This document shows, piece after piece, positions 51,080-59,226 of a stretch of DNA of 60,459 nt (position 1 is the stretch's first letter; every line of letters starts with the position of its first letter). The position numbers were made by a program, and so were the translations under genes. The notes beneath the pieces were generated by a model, which worked only from the letters and a program-made list of their open reading frames with translations, was not told the DNA's origin and made no database searches. The stretch is taken from the NCBI RefSeq assembly GCF_029937755.1, contig NZ_JAPYPG010000012.1, positions 1 through 60,459 on the forward strand, read 5' to 3'. This DNA comes from Henriciella sp. (lineage in GTDB: Bacteria > Pseudomonadota > Alphaproteobacteria > Caulobacterales > Hyphomonadaceae).

Positions 51080-52504
51080 ATGCCTTATGAAAACACCTCG
51101 CCACAGGTCCGCAACCTGACCGGCTCCAACTCCCTCGCCCTGGTCGAGGTTAACCTCGCCGATATCAAATCCCCCGAGCGCACACTTCGTCGGCATTCCG
51201 ACAAGCAACTCGCCAAGCTTGCCCGCAGCATAGAGACGTTCGGATGGGTGAGCCCTATCCTGATCGACCGGAAGAACCGGCTGATTGCCGGCGAGGCCCG
51301 GGTCGAGGCAGCAAAGCGTCTTGGGCTCACCCAGGCACCGGCCATACGCGTCGAGCATCTGAGCGAGGCCGAGATCCGCGCCTATCGCATTGCTGACAAC
51401 AAGCTCGCCGAAGCGGGTGAATGGGACGAAGAGCTGCTCCGCCTTGAACTCCAGGAAATCGAGATCCTCGGCTTTGATCTCGAGCTTACCGGGTTCGAGA
51501 CTCCGGAAATCGACATCCTGTTTGCCGGAGAGGAGGGCGGCGCTGATCCGGCCGATACGGTAGACGCGGACGCCCTGTCCGGCCCGGCTGTCTCGCAGCC
51601 CGGGGATGTCTGGCAGATCGGGCCGCACCGCCTCATCTGCGGCGATGCCCTGCTGCCCGAGACATATCAGGCTCTGCTGCAAGGTGAGGTCGCAGACATG
51701 GTCTTCACCGACCCGCCCTATAATGTCCCAGTCAAGGGCCATATGGGCGGCCTCGGCGCGGTCCAGCACCGGGAGTTCGTGATGGCGTCCGGCGAAATGA
51801 CGCCCGAACAGTTTCGGGGGTTCCTGCGATCGAGCATGGAAAGGGCGCGTGAGGCAACCCGTCCGGGCGGCGTCATCTTCGCCTGCATGGACTGGCGCTC
51901 CATCGCTCCGCTCGTGGATGTGAGCGAGGAGGCCGGTCTCGAGCTTCTCAATCTCTGTGTCTGGAACAAGACCAATGGCGGCATGGGGTCGCTCTACCGC
52001 TCCAAGCACGAGCTTATCCTCGTCGCGCGTGTTTCCGGCGCCGCCCATACCAACAATGTTGACCTCGGCCGGTATGGCCGCAACCGGACCAATGTGTGGG
52101 ATTATCCGGGGGCCAATACGCCGGGCGGGCAGATGGCCGATCTCAAGCTGCACCCGACCGTCAAACCCGTCGCACTCGTCGCCGATGCGATCCAGGACGT
52201 TTCGAAACGCGGCGATAGTGTCCTCGATCTCTTTGGTGGGGCCGGGACGACGCTCATCGCGGCGGAACGGACCGGTCGCAAGGCCAGGCTGATCGAACTT
52301 GATCCGCTCTATGTCGATACGACGATCCGCCGTGTCGAAGCGGTCTGCGGGCTCACAGCGACGCTTGAGGAAACCGGTGAAGCGTTCGAGGTGGTCGAAG
52401 CGCGACGGACAAATGCCGTCGCCACCCTTGAAGCACCACCCGTAATCCGCACGCGGACGCGCACGCCACCAACAGTGTTTTCCGAAACGGGGAGGGCAGG
52501 CTAA
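51080..52504 (+). CDS. ParB-domain DNA methyltransferase (beta-type, N6-adenine/N4-cytosine)
   Basis: 474 residues. The N-terminal ParB/sulfiredoxin-like domain (about 20-125) has KSPERTLRRHSDKQLAKLAR and LIAGEARVEAAKRLG. The methyltransferase domain follows from about 170, with the catalytic TDPPYNVPV before the AdoMet-binding LDLFGGAGTTLIAAE; that order (motif IV before I) defines the beta class. No restriction endonuclease is adjacent. The next gene overlaps its stop by one base. This ParB-methyltransferase/DUF5681/terminase order recurs in alphaproteobacterial accessory regions and probably derives from a phage. Confidence 0.92.
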   Translation: MPYENTSPQVRNLTGSNSLALVEVNLADIKSPERTLRRHSDKQLAKLARSIETFGWVSPILIDRKNRLIAGEARVEAAKRLGLTQAPAIRVEHLSEAEIRAYRIADNKLAEAGEWDEELLRLELQEIEILGFDLELTGFETPEIDILFAGEEGGADPADTVDADALSGPAVSQPGDVWQIGPHRLICGDALLPETYQALLQGEVADMVFTDPPYNVPVKGHMGGLGAVQHREFVMASGEMTPEQFRGFLRSSMERAREATRPGGVIFACMDWRSIAPLVDVSEEAGLELLNLCVWNKTNGGMGSLYRSKHELILVARVSGAAHTNNVDLGRYGRNRTNVWDYPGANTPGGQMADLKLHPTVKPVALVADAIQDVSKRGDSVLDLFGGAGTTLIAAERTGRKARLIELDPLYVDTTIRRVEAVCGLTATLEETGEAFEVVEARRTNAVATLEAPPVIRTRTRTPPTVFSETGRAG

Positions 52505-52950
52505 TGGCGATCAGACCGATCAACGACCCGAGAGTGCGCATGCGCAAAGCGCCTGAGCCGAAAGAAGAGGTTGGCTATGGAAAGCCGCCCAAACACAGCC
52601 GGTTCAAACCCGGCCAGAGCGGCAATCCGAAAGGGCGGCCCAAAGGGGCGAAGAGCCAGAAGACAATCGTTTTCGAAACGCTGCTGACCCCCATCGACTA
52701 TGTTGAGAACGGTGTGCGCCGGAAAGCCAGTCGGCTGGAACTCATATTCAAACGAATGGTGGAAAAAGCGCTCAAAGGGGATCTGCGGGCCGCCGAGCGA
52801 CTCATATCGATGTATGCGACCCTTGAGGAAGGCGATCGCCAAACTGATGCAGCCAGCCCAGCATCAGAAATCGACATTGAAGCCGAAGACGAGGCCATTC
52901 TGAAGGAAGCGTGGGAACTCTTTTCAAAGAAGGGAGACCGTCATGAATGA
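52504..52950 (+). CDS. DUF5681 family protein (phage small-terminase-like)
   Basis: A 148-residue protein with the DUF5681 signature near the N-terminus: RFKPGQSGNPKGRPKGAKS. A helical middle (LELIFKRMVEKALKGDLRAA) and an acidic tail follow. It overlaps the methyltransferase stop by one base and the terminase start by eight. From position it is probably the DNA-recognition (small terminase-like) partner of the large subunit downstream. Confidence 0.85.
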   Translation: MAIRPINDPRVRMRKAPEPKEEVGYGKPPKHSRFKPGQSGNPKGRPKGAKSQKTIVFETLLTPIDYVENGVRRKASRLELIFKRMVEKALKGDLRAAERLISMYATLEEGDRQTDAASPASEIDIEAEDEAILKEAWELFSKKGDRHE

Positions 52951-54382
52951 CGCACGAACACTTGCCGCTCTGCAGCGCCAGTCGCTCTACTTCTTCGTCC
53001 AGAAGGCATTTTCAAAACTACACCCCGGCGTGGAGTTTGTCCGCAACTGGCATATCATGGCGATCTGCAAGGCGCTTGAGGATGTCTATGAGGGAAGGAT
53101 GACCCGTCTTCTCATCACGGTGCCACCCCGCCATCTGAAATCGATCTGCACTGCGGTTGGCTTCTGTGCCTGGGCCCTCGGGCGCAATCCTGCGCTGAAG
53201 ATTATCACGGCGAGCTATGGTGGCCAGCTTGCCAATGAGCTGTCGCATCAGTTCCGCACAGTGGTTGAAACGGATTGGTACCAGCAGCTCTTTCCGTCGA
53301 TGCGTATCAATCCACGCGCCAATCGAGCCGCGGAAATCAAAACCACTCGACAGGGCGGCCGACTGGCTGTCGCCCGTGGCGGGTCTGTGACCGGCTTCGG
53401 GGCCGACATCCTGATCGTCGATGATCTTCTCAAGGCCGATGAAGGTCGATCAGACACTGAGCGAGAAAATGCCCGGGAATTCTTCCAGGGTTCACTGCTC
53501 TCGCGCCTTAATGTCCGGCGCACGGGTCGTGTCATCGTCATTCAGCAGCGCCTTCATGAGGATGATCTGGCCGGCAACCTCATTCTGGGCGGCGAGTACA
53601 CGCACCTCAACCTGCCGTCGATTGCTGCAGAGCCGGGAGTTTTCAATCTTGGCTTTGATCAGGTGCATCGCCGCGAGGTCGGAGATGTGCTTTTTCAGGC
53701 GCGCGAGCCTCGTGAGGAGCTTGAGCGCATGCGGCGCGAGATGGGGGAGTTCGCCTTCAATGCCCAGTACCTGCAGAATCCGACCCGGCCAGGCGGCGGA
53801 CACATCCGGTGGGAGTGGTTTCCGCGTTTTGATGATAACCCGCCACGAACGGCATACCAGCAAGTCGTGCAGAGCTGGGATACCGGCATGTCGGCAGCGC
53901 CCGACAGTGACCCAAGCGTCTGTCTGAGTTTTGGATATCGCAATCACGCTTGGGATCTGCTGGACGTGTTTCGCCAGCGTCTGGACTTCCCGGACCTCAA
54001 ACAGGCCATACTGAGGCAGCAGCAGCACTGGCATGCCGATAGAGTGGTGATCGAGCGCGCATCGTCGGGAATCTCCCTTCTGCAGGACCTCAGGCGAGGG
54101 CCCGGTATGCGATCACGGTACTTTGGATTCCAGCCCAGGCTCGACAAGGAGGACCGCATGATCGGAGAAACAATCAAGCTCGCTGAAGGGTTTGTCAGGC
54201 TTCCGGAAGACGCTTCCTGGCTTGCGGAGCTTCGCCATGAACTCCTGGGGTTTCCCAACGCCCGGCACGATGATCAGGTCGATGCGCTCAGCCAGTTTCT
54301 CGCGCACATATCACTGCGGGCGACGTGGCTTGAGCCTGATAGAGTGCGGGAACGGCGTTCGATGCAGCGGCGCGCAAGATGA
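52943..54382 (+). CDS. Phage terminase large subunit
   Basis: A 479-residue TerL-type packaging motor. The ATPase part has LLITVPPRHLKSICTA (P-loop-like), TASYGGQLANELSHQFRTVV and the Walker B ILIVDDLLKAD. The nuclease part has VQSWDTGMSA (first Asp), VVIERASSGISLLQDL and the final acidic pair in DDQVDALSQFL. All motifs appear intact. No portal, capsid or tail gene follows; the next genes form an unrelated operon. It is therefore an orphan terminase, part of a degraded prophage or of a mobile unit that relies on another phage. Confidence 0.92.
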   Translation: MNDARTLAALQRQSLYFFVQKAFSKLHPGVEFVRNWHIMAICKALEDVYEGRMTRLLITVPPRHLKSICTAVGFCAWALGRNPALKIITASYGGQLANELSHQFRTVVETDWYQQLFPSMRINPRANRAAEIKTTRQGGRLAVARGGSVTGFGADILIVDDLLKADEGRSDTERENAREFFQGSLLSRLNVRRTGRVIVIQQRLHEDDLAGNLILGGEYTHLNLPSIAAEPGVFNLGFDQVHRREVGDVLFQAREPREELERMRREMGEFAFNAQYLQNPTRPGGGHIRWEWFPRFDDNPPRTAYQQVVQSWDTGMSAAPDSDPSVCLSFGYRNHAWDLLDVFRQRLDFPDLKQAILRQQQHWHADRVVIERASSGISLLQDLRRGPGMRSRYFGFQPRLDKEDRMIGETIKLAEGFVRLPEDASWLAELRHELLGFPNARHDDQVDALSQFLAHISLRATWLEPDRVRERRSMQRRAR

Positions 54383-54685
54383 TGCAGCCGAGCATAGCGG
54401 TTGGCGTAATGGTGGCCTTGAAATGAAAGAAACATGGGGCGGCTACCGAGAAGCGTGTCACTTATCGAGGCCGCTTCGCATAGTGGCCCCTTATGCAATC
54501 TAGACCGCTTACCGGCTGCTACGGGCGCAAAAGCGGTCGTTAGATAGTCATAAGCCTCCACGTAGTGTCGTTATCCTTGAAGGTCAACGTAAACACCGAT
54601 TTGCTCAGTGTAGTGAGCATTTAGAATAAGTTACGCGATGTTTTTGGGAGCCATTTTGAACGGGCCTCAAAATATCATATGAAAC
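54383..54685. other. Non-coding gap between the terminase and the protease operon
   Basis: No convincing frame, tRNA or terminator is seen. Base composition shifts to AT-rich from about 54540 onward, which marks the edge of the next module. Confidence 0.5.
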
Positions 54686-54714
54686 TTGACATGTCGGAAT
54701 ATCCGACACATATG
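54686..54714 (+). promoter_or_regulatory. Operator-promoter of the protease/nucleotide operon
   Basis: TTGACA (54686-54691) is a consensus -35 box. The next 17 bases are the perfect inverted repeat TGTCGGA-ATA-TCCGACA (54692-54708), followed by a -10-like CATATG (54709-54714). A further half-site GTCGGA occurs at 54723-54728. A repressor bound in the spacer would exclude RNA polymerase. The XRE protein at 55039 is the likely repressor. Confidence 0.7.
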
Positions 54715-54746
54715 GGAGAAAGGTCGGAAAAATAGACGGGTATGAT

Positions 54747-55037
54747 ATGTCGTTTCCAAAAGCAGAATTAGAGCGCGCGATCCGCGACGAAATAAAGTCG
54801 ATAAAGGATGAAGCAATCAAACGCGGCAACAGCGGCTCAAAGGGCTCTTGGGAACCCGAAATTGATTCGCTTAACGCACTCAGAATTTCACTGCGAATTG
54901 AAGACGAAATCAGCGTGACAATCGCCGAAGACAAAATCCCGGCTGGGGGATTTTCCGACGCAGAAAGCTGCGTAACGGCCTTCCTTAAAGAGGCTGAGCA
55001 AGCGTGGGCGACAGCAAAAGCGCAGGAGGAGGTGTAA
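54747..55037 (+). CDS. Small acidic protein of unknown function, first gene of the protease operon
   Basis: A 96-residue protein. The N-terminal half is a charged helix (KAELERAIRDEIKSIKDEAI). A short beta segment follows (ALRISLRIEDEISVTIAEDK), then a C-terminal helix (FLKEAEQAWATAKAQEE). I do not recognise the family. It is the first gene after the operator, and the XRE gene starts one base beyond its stop. Size and position would suit an adaptor, inhibitor or sensor subunit, but there is no direct evidence. Confidence 0.7.
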   Translation: MSFPKAELERAIRDEIKSIKDEAIKRGNSGSKGSWEPEIDSLNALRISLRIEDEISVTIAEDKIPAGGFSDAESCVTAFLKEAEQAWATAKAQEEV

Positions 55038-55038
55038 A

Positions 55039-55413
55039 ATGAGTGACGTAAAAATGGGTTTCGCCGGCCCGGAAAACGAAAAAGAACGATTGCAACGTAA
55101 ACTGAAGGAGGCCCGAGAATACTTGGGCATGAGTCAGGCAAAAGTTGCTGAATTTTTACAAATTCAGCGTTCCGCAGTATCTGAAATTGAAAGTGGTAAA
55201 AGAGCGATCAGCGCATTGGAGCTTCGGCAACTAGCGCGTCTATACCAAAAACCAACTTCATGGTTCACTGATGAAGTCGTTGAAGGTGTTCCAGCAGATG
55301 TTGAGTTTTTAGCGCGAACCGCGACCGAGCTATCTCAAACGGATCGCGGTGAACTCCAGAAATTTGCTGAATTTCTAAAAGCAAAATCGAAGGTCGGCGA
55401 TGGCAATCCGTAA
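55039..55413 (+). CDS. XRE-family repressor paired with an ImmA/IrrE peptidase
   Basis: 124 residues. The Cro/CI helix-turn-helix lies at about 18-72 (LGMSQAKVAEFLQIQRSAVS, then EIESGKRAISALELRQLARL). A short C-terminal tail of about 40 residues follows (ATELSQTDRGELQKFAEFLK). It overlaps the metallopeptidase gene by 14 bases. In known pairs (ImmR/ImmA, DdrO/IrrE) the peptidase cleaves the XRE repressor to release its operon. Here the palindrome at 54692-54708 is the likely target. Confidence 0.9.
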   Translation: MSDVKMGFAGPENEKERLQRKLKEAREYLGMSQAKVAEFLQIQRSAVSEIESGKRAISALELRQLARLYQKPTSWFTDEVVEGVPADVEFLARTATELSQTDRGELQKFAEFLKAKSKVGDGNP

Positions 55414-56422
55414 TGACCGTATAGCCATTATGAGAGGTATGCGGGCGGCCATGCGCCTGCATCGCGACCTCGCAACGCCAGACAGGCTTCGAGAGTCTAT
55501 GCGTGTGGACGTATTCGACGCTATCTCGCGCTCCGGAGCGATGTTGATGTTTCAACCGCTAGACAAACTGCTGGGCGCCTACATGAACGAGGACGGTGAG
55601 CGTGGCATCATAATCACAACGCAGCGTCCAATAGGCGTGCAACGCTTCACCGCAGGGCATGAACTTGGTCACATGATTATGAACCACACGCCTCATGCAG
55701 ACGATGATAACATATTGAGGCGAACGCCTGTTGCAGGCGGGAGCTATAGCAAAGTGCCCGTTCAGGAGCGCGAGGCGGATGCATTTGCATCGCATTTTGT
55801 GTTGCCTCGATTTTTGATCGAGAAGCATCACCACGCCAATGAGTTAACGGGCCGCGACTATGAGAACCCTCAAACGGTTTATCAAGCGTCACTGCGATTT
55901 GGAGCAAGTTACTCTGCAACACTTTTGGCTTTTGAGAGGGAGAATTTGATTTCCGCTACGCTGCGGCGAGATCTGAAGAAGGTCCAGCCGAAGTCGCTGA
56001 AAGAAGAACTCGTTGACGATTTTCAAGTCGATGGCTGGGCTCATCGGGATGTTTGGCGCCTGACCGAAAGAGATGAAGGCGGGACCATCGAAGCAAACCG
56101 CAATGACCTGTTTTTGTTGAAACTGGAGGAACATAAGAGCTCCGGTTACCTTTGGACATTTGATGAGTTGCAGGATGCCGGTTTTGTGGTGCTGAAAGAT
56201 GAGTGCAATGCGCTTCATCCGCAAAACTTGGGCGGCAACAGTCGTCGATTTATTCTCGGTGATCCAAGCCGGCTTTCTGAGGGGCAATACACATTGCGCG
56301 AAACCAAGTCGTGGGACCCGGATGATGAACCAAAGTCATTCAGCTTCACATACACCAACACGGTTTCGCGTGACCCCGGGCTATACGAGCCGCAACGCGA
56401 TCGGTTGTTGCGTCTTAGATGA
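55400..56422 (+). CDS. ImmA/IrrE metallopeptidase fused to a chagasin-like (I42) inhibitor domain
   Basis: 340 residues. The zinc-peptidase part has HELGH (87-91) in RFTAGHELGHMIM and the third-ligand region EREADAFASHFVLP (123-136). Residues about 225-340 look like a chagasin/I42 cysteine-peptidase inhibitor: KLEEHKSSGYLW (241-252) for the NPTTGYxW loop, GGNSRRF (278-284) for the glycine loop, and RETKSW (300-305) for the RPW loop. The next gene, overlapping by four bases, is a papain-like protease, which is exactly what I42 proteins inhibit. A self-contained protease switch is inferred; the inhibitor domain call rests on motif spacing seen by eye. Confidence 0.8.
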   Translation: MAIRNDRIAIMRGMRAAMRLHRDLATPDRLRESMRVDVFDAISRSGAMLMFQPLDKLLGAYMNEDGERGIIITTQRPIGVQRFTAGHELGHMIMNHTPHADDDNILRRTPVAGGSYSKVPVQEREADAFASHFVLPRFLIEKHHHANELTGRDYENPQTVYQASLRFGASYSATLLAFERENLISATLRRDLKKVQPKSLKEELVDDFQVDGWAHRDVWRLTERDEGGTIEANRNDLFLLKLEEHKSSGYLWTFDELQDAGFVVLKDECNALHPQNLGGNSRRFILGDPSRLSEGQYTLRETKSWDPDDEPKSFSFTYTNTVSRDPGLYEPQRDRLLRLR

Positions 56423-57081
56423 GCAAGATCAAAGTGCATACGGATCTACGGGCAAGTTTTGCTGGTGTAGGCAATCAGGGGCGCAGACCAACCTGCTTGG
56501 CTTTCGCGACGACATCAGCGCACGAGGCATTGCACAGGTGTGCCGACCCGCTTTGCATCGAATGGCTTTACTATCACGCTGTAAAGTACGCGGGTGATCC
56601 GCCAAATGCGGGCTCCACCCTGCAGTCCACGCGTCATGTACTGATCAAAAATGGCCAGCCTGATGAATCATTCTGGCCCTATGTGCCATCAAATGTTGAT
56701 TCCGATCACTGGAAACCGCCAACACCTGCTCCTGAGCAACTTTTTCATGCCAAAACTTTGGATGTCAGCTCAGCTTTTTCGGAGATTTCCACGAACTTGG
56801 GCCAAGGCGAAGCGTCGATCATTGGACTGAATATCGGGACCGCTTTTCTCAATGTTGACCGCTCAACCGGCGACGCCGTTGTTCCGGATGAAACAGAGCA
56901 CCCGTCCCAAGGTGCAGGTCATGCCTTGCTGGCCGTTGGAAGCGGCGAACTAGGCAACACCAGTTACCTCCTCATCCGAAACTCTTGGGGAGCGCGTTGG
57001 GGAGACAATGGACATGCGTGGATCAGCGAAAGCCACATTCGCGATAGATGGATGGGCGGCTTTCGCCTTCAGGAGATTTAG
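56419..57081 (+). CDS. Papain-like (C1 family) cysteine protease
   Basis: A compact 220-residue protease without signal peptide or propeptide, so it acts in the cytoplasm. The catalytic set is in order: oxyanion Gln20 and nucleophile Cys26 (GNQGRRPTCLAFA), His168 (GAGHALLAVG) and Asn188 (RNSWGARWGDNG). C1 proteases are uncommon in bacterial cytoplasm and need a restraint. The fused inhibitor-like domain of the preceding gene, which overlaps by four bases, could provide it. It may be the effector, or the activator of the downstream proteins. Confidence 0.88.
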   Translation: MSKIKVHTDLRASFAGVGNQGRRPTCLAFATTSAHEALHRCADPLCIEWLYYHAVKYAGDPPNAGSTLQSTRHVLIKNGQPDESFWPYVPSNVDSDHWKPPTPAPEQLFHAKTLDVSSAFSEISTNLGQGEASIIGLNIGTAFLNVDRSTGDAVVPDETEHPSQGAGHALLAVGSGELGNTSYLLIRNSWGARWGDNGHAWISESHIRDRWMGGFRLQEI

Positions 57082-57912
57082 ATGCAAAGTTATTACAACC
57101 CGATGCAGCCAAGCAATTCTTGTGCAAGTGCATGGCTCGACGCGGCGCGACGTTTGCGAGATGATGGACCACAATACGGTTTGATCTTGCATATCGCAGA
57201 CCCTGTTGCTCATTCAGAAAGCGATCATGAACTCATTGCGGCCGTCGATGAGTTTTTGCGAGCGCACAAGTCATTTCCCATTTCGACTGTGGCAAATACG
57301 ATTTTTCCGGAAGAGCTATACGTCCCCGGAGACCGTCAGCTTCTCTATGACCGCTATGAACGCCAGTTTCCGCGGATAAAGAAAGCTGTCCCGGACTGGG
57401 GACGGTATTTCCATCGAATGATTTCCTGGAAGAAAGGCCGGGACGGTTCAACAGAAAATCAGTTGGAGACAATGATTGAGAACCTTTCAAAGTTCGGACC
57501 TGCTCGGGACGACGTAATCAATCGTTATCACATGTACGAACTCAGCCTGTTCCATCCTGTTCGTGACGCCAACAAATTCCGTGGTCGACAGTGTCTAAGC
57601 TTCATTGAAATCAAACCGGAACTGGACGGAGAGAAGGTGCGGCTCCACATGACGGCGCTCTATCGAAGCCACTTTTATGTTGCGAAAACGCTTGGCAACT
57701 TGATCGGCCTTGGAAGACTGCTGAACTTCATAGCCCGGGAAGCGGGCCACGAACCCGGCACGCTCACCATTCATTCCACATTCGCCGAATTGGATACCGG
57801 AATCACGGATTCCAAACGCGGAAGCAAGGCTTGGAACAAGAGCGGCACCAAGGAACTAATCGCAGATTGTGAGAAAATAATGAGTGGCGCAAGAGCCGAT
57901 ACAGCAGCTTAG
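57082..57912 (+). CDS. Thymidylate-synthase-like protein
   Basis: A 276-residue protein starting directly after the protease stop codon, with AGGAGA upstream. Its C-terminal half follows the thymidylate synthase/dCMP-hydroxymethylase pattern. Cys171 (GRQCLSFIEIK) sits where the nucleophile of the PCH motif is expected. LHMTALYRSHF (188-198) parallels the YQRS loop, TLGNLIGLGRLLNF the conserved Asn helix, and GHEPGTLTIHSTFAELD (222-238) the GLxPGxxxHxxxxAH segment. Residues 35-110 resemble no TS part I know. It could alkylate or hydroxymethylate a deoxyuridine or deoxycytidine nucleotide, or only bind one. Family assignment is by motif pattern. Confidence 0.68.
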   Translation: MQSYYNPMQPSNSCASAWLDAARRLRDDGPQYGLILHIADPVAHSESDHELIAAVDEFLRAHKSFPISTVANTIFPEELYVPGDRQLLYDRYERQFPRIKKAVPDWGRYFHRMISWKKGRDGSTENQLETMIENLSKFGPARDDVINRYHMYELSLFHPVRDANKFRGRQCLSFIEIKPELDGEKVRLHMTALYRSHFYVAKTLGNLIGLGRLLNFIAREAGHEPGTLTIHSTFAELDTGITDSKRGSKAWNKSGTKELIADCEKIMSGARADTAA

Positions 57913-57927
57913 AGAATACACACGACC

Positions 57928-59226
57928 ATGCAAATTGTTCAATATACAGCCTTCATAAACCGGTCAGATCAATTTGCCGATCTTCCTAATGATGTTCGTA
58001 AAAAAATCAATATTCAGGGATTGATGAGCGAGATTGGTTCCGTCGTTTCTGCGATAAAGAAAGAGACGCTACGAGAGGGCGGCGCTCTTAACTCTGCCGT
58101 TGCTCGGGCGGAACTGGAAGAAGAACTTGGTGATGTCATGTGGTATGCTTTTTCTCTTGCTCGCCAAGAATTTTCTGGAACGGACACTGACCTGCTTAAA
58201 AATGACATTGAGAAATTGGTCCGGGAGGTTGGTAACAATAACGAGCGTGGGTCGCGCATTAGGGAGGTTTTGTCACCAGAACGCGCAGCAGAATTTCTGG
58301 ATGCTGCCGCAAACCTGCCACCCTTGGAGACGCGAACTTTTGGCGATTACCAGAAAGTCGCCTTCAATACGGCAAGAACCGATGACGATACGTTGCTAAC
58401 TGTCTGTTCGGCAGTGCTTTCCCAGCTTGGCGCTCAGTTAATGCGTCACACGTTGCCAGACGTCGAGCTGGAGCTGAACACACAACTTCAGGACAGAGAT
58501 ATTAGCGCAATTCTCGGAGCAATAGCATGGCATGTCGCAGCAGTTGCATCACTCTACTCCATTTCGCTGGACGCGGTTGCTCAAAAGAACGTGGAGAAGA
58601 ATAGATTCCGACGACCGAGTGGTCCCCCGACTCCGCTCCATGACGAGGCGGACCCGGAAGAAGAACAATTACCGAGATATATGGAGATTGATATTGTCTC
58701 GGTCAGTGACACCGTTTCGGAAATGCGTTGGCAAGGGGACCCGTTTGGTGATCAGCTAAAAGACAATGCATATGAACCGGATGGATATCGATTTCATGAT
58801 GTGATGCATCTTGCCAACGCCGCTCATCTTGGATGGTCGCCTGTTCTTAGAAAATTGATCCGCACGAAGCGCGAAAGTGACAAGACTGTTGATGAAGTCG
58901 AAGACGGAGGACGTGCCGCCGTCGTTGAGGAGGCAATTGTTAAGGTAATTCACTGTGAAGCCGCGCGAGTTGCAGGTCTCCGACAGCCTGACGTGCTTGC
59001 GGAAAATCGAACGTTATTTCCGGAAGACGAAACGATCCCGTTTTCACTATTGAAGCTGGTGCATCAGTTATCGATCGGGCACGAGCCGTTTACGAACAAA
59101 TATTGGGAATGGGAAAACGCCATTAGGGATGGCTACAAACTGTTCCAGTTGTTCCGCGAACATAAAGAGGGGCGTGTCGTCGTCGATTTGAAAGCGAGAT
59201 CCGTCGAATTTAAGCCGATTGTCTAA
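57928..59226 (+). CDS. Two-part MazG-like nucleotide pyrophosphohydrolase
   Basis: 432 residues. The N-terminal MazG-like unit has LMSEIGSVVSAIKKE (32-46) and ELEEELGDVMWYAF (62-75), giving the metal-binding Glu/Asp set, and ends with NVEKNRFR (221-228). A second unit has YRFHDVMHLANAAHLGWSPV (287-306) and DEVEDGGRAAVVEEAI (322-337). That arrangement is familiar from MazG-like proteins in conflict-system neighbourhoods. The family hydrolyses (d)NTPs to NMP and pyrophosphate. It follows the TS-like gene by 15 bases and overlaps the 3' end of the convergent gene by 17 bases. Confidence 0.82.
   Translation: MQIVQYTAFINRSDQFADLPNDVRKKINIQGLMSEIGSVVSAIKKETLREGGALNSAVARAELEEELGDVMWYAFSLARQEFSGTDTDLLKNDIEKLVREVGNNNERGSRIREVLSPERAAEFLDAAANLPPLETRTFGDYQKVAFNTARTDDDTLLTVCSAVLSQLGAQLMRHTLPDVELELNTQLQDRDISAILGAIAWHVAAVASLYSISLDAVAQKNVEKNRFRRPSGPPTPLHDEADPEEEQLPRYMEIDIVSVSDTVSEMRWQGDPFGDQLKDNAYEPDGYRFHDVMHLANAAHLGWSPVLRKLIRTKRESDKTVDEVEDGGRAAVVEEAIVKVIHCEAARVAGLRQPDVLAENRTLFPEDETIPFSLLKLVHQLSIGHEPFTNKYWEWENAIRDGYKLFQLFREHKEGRVVVDLKARSVEFKPIV

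Noticed and set aside
51080..54382. Intact prophage.
   Set aside because: Only a methyltransferase, DUF5681 protein and terminase are present; no portal, capsid, tail, lysis or integrase genes adjoin.
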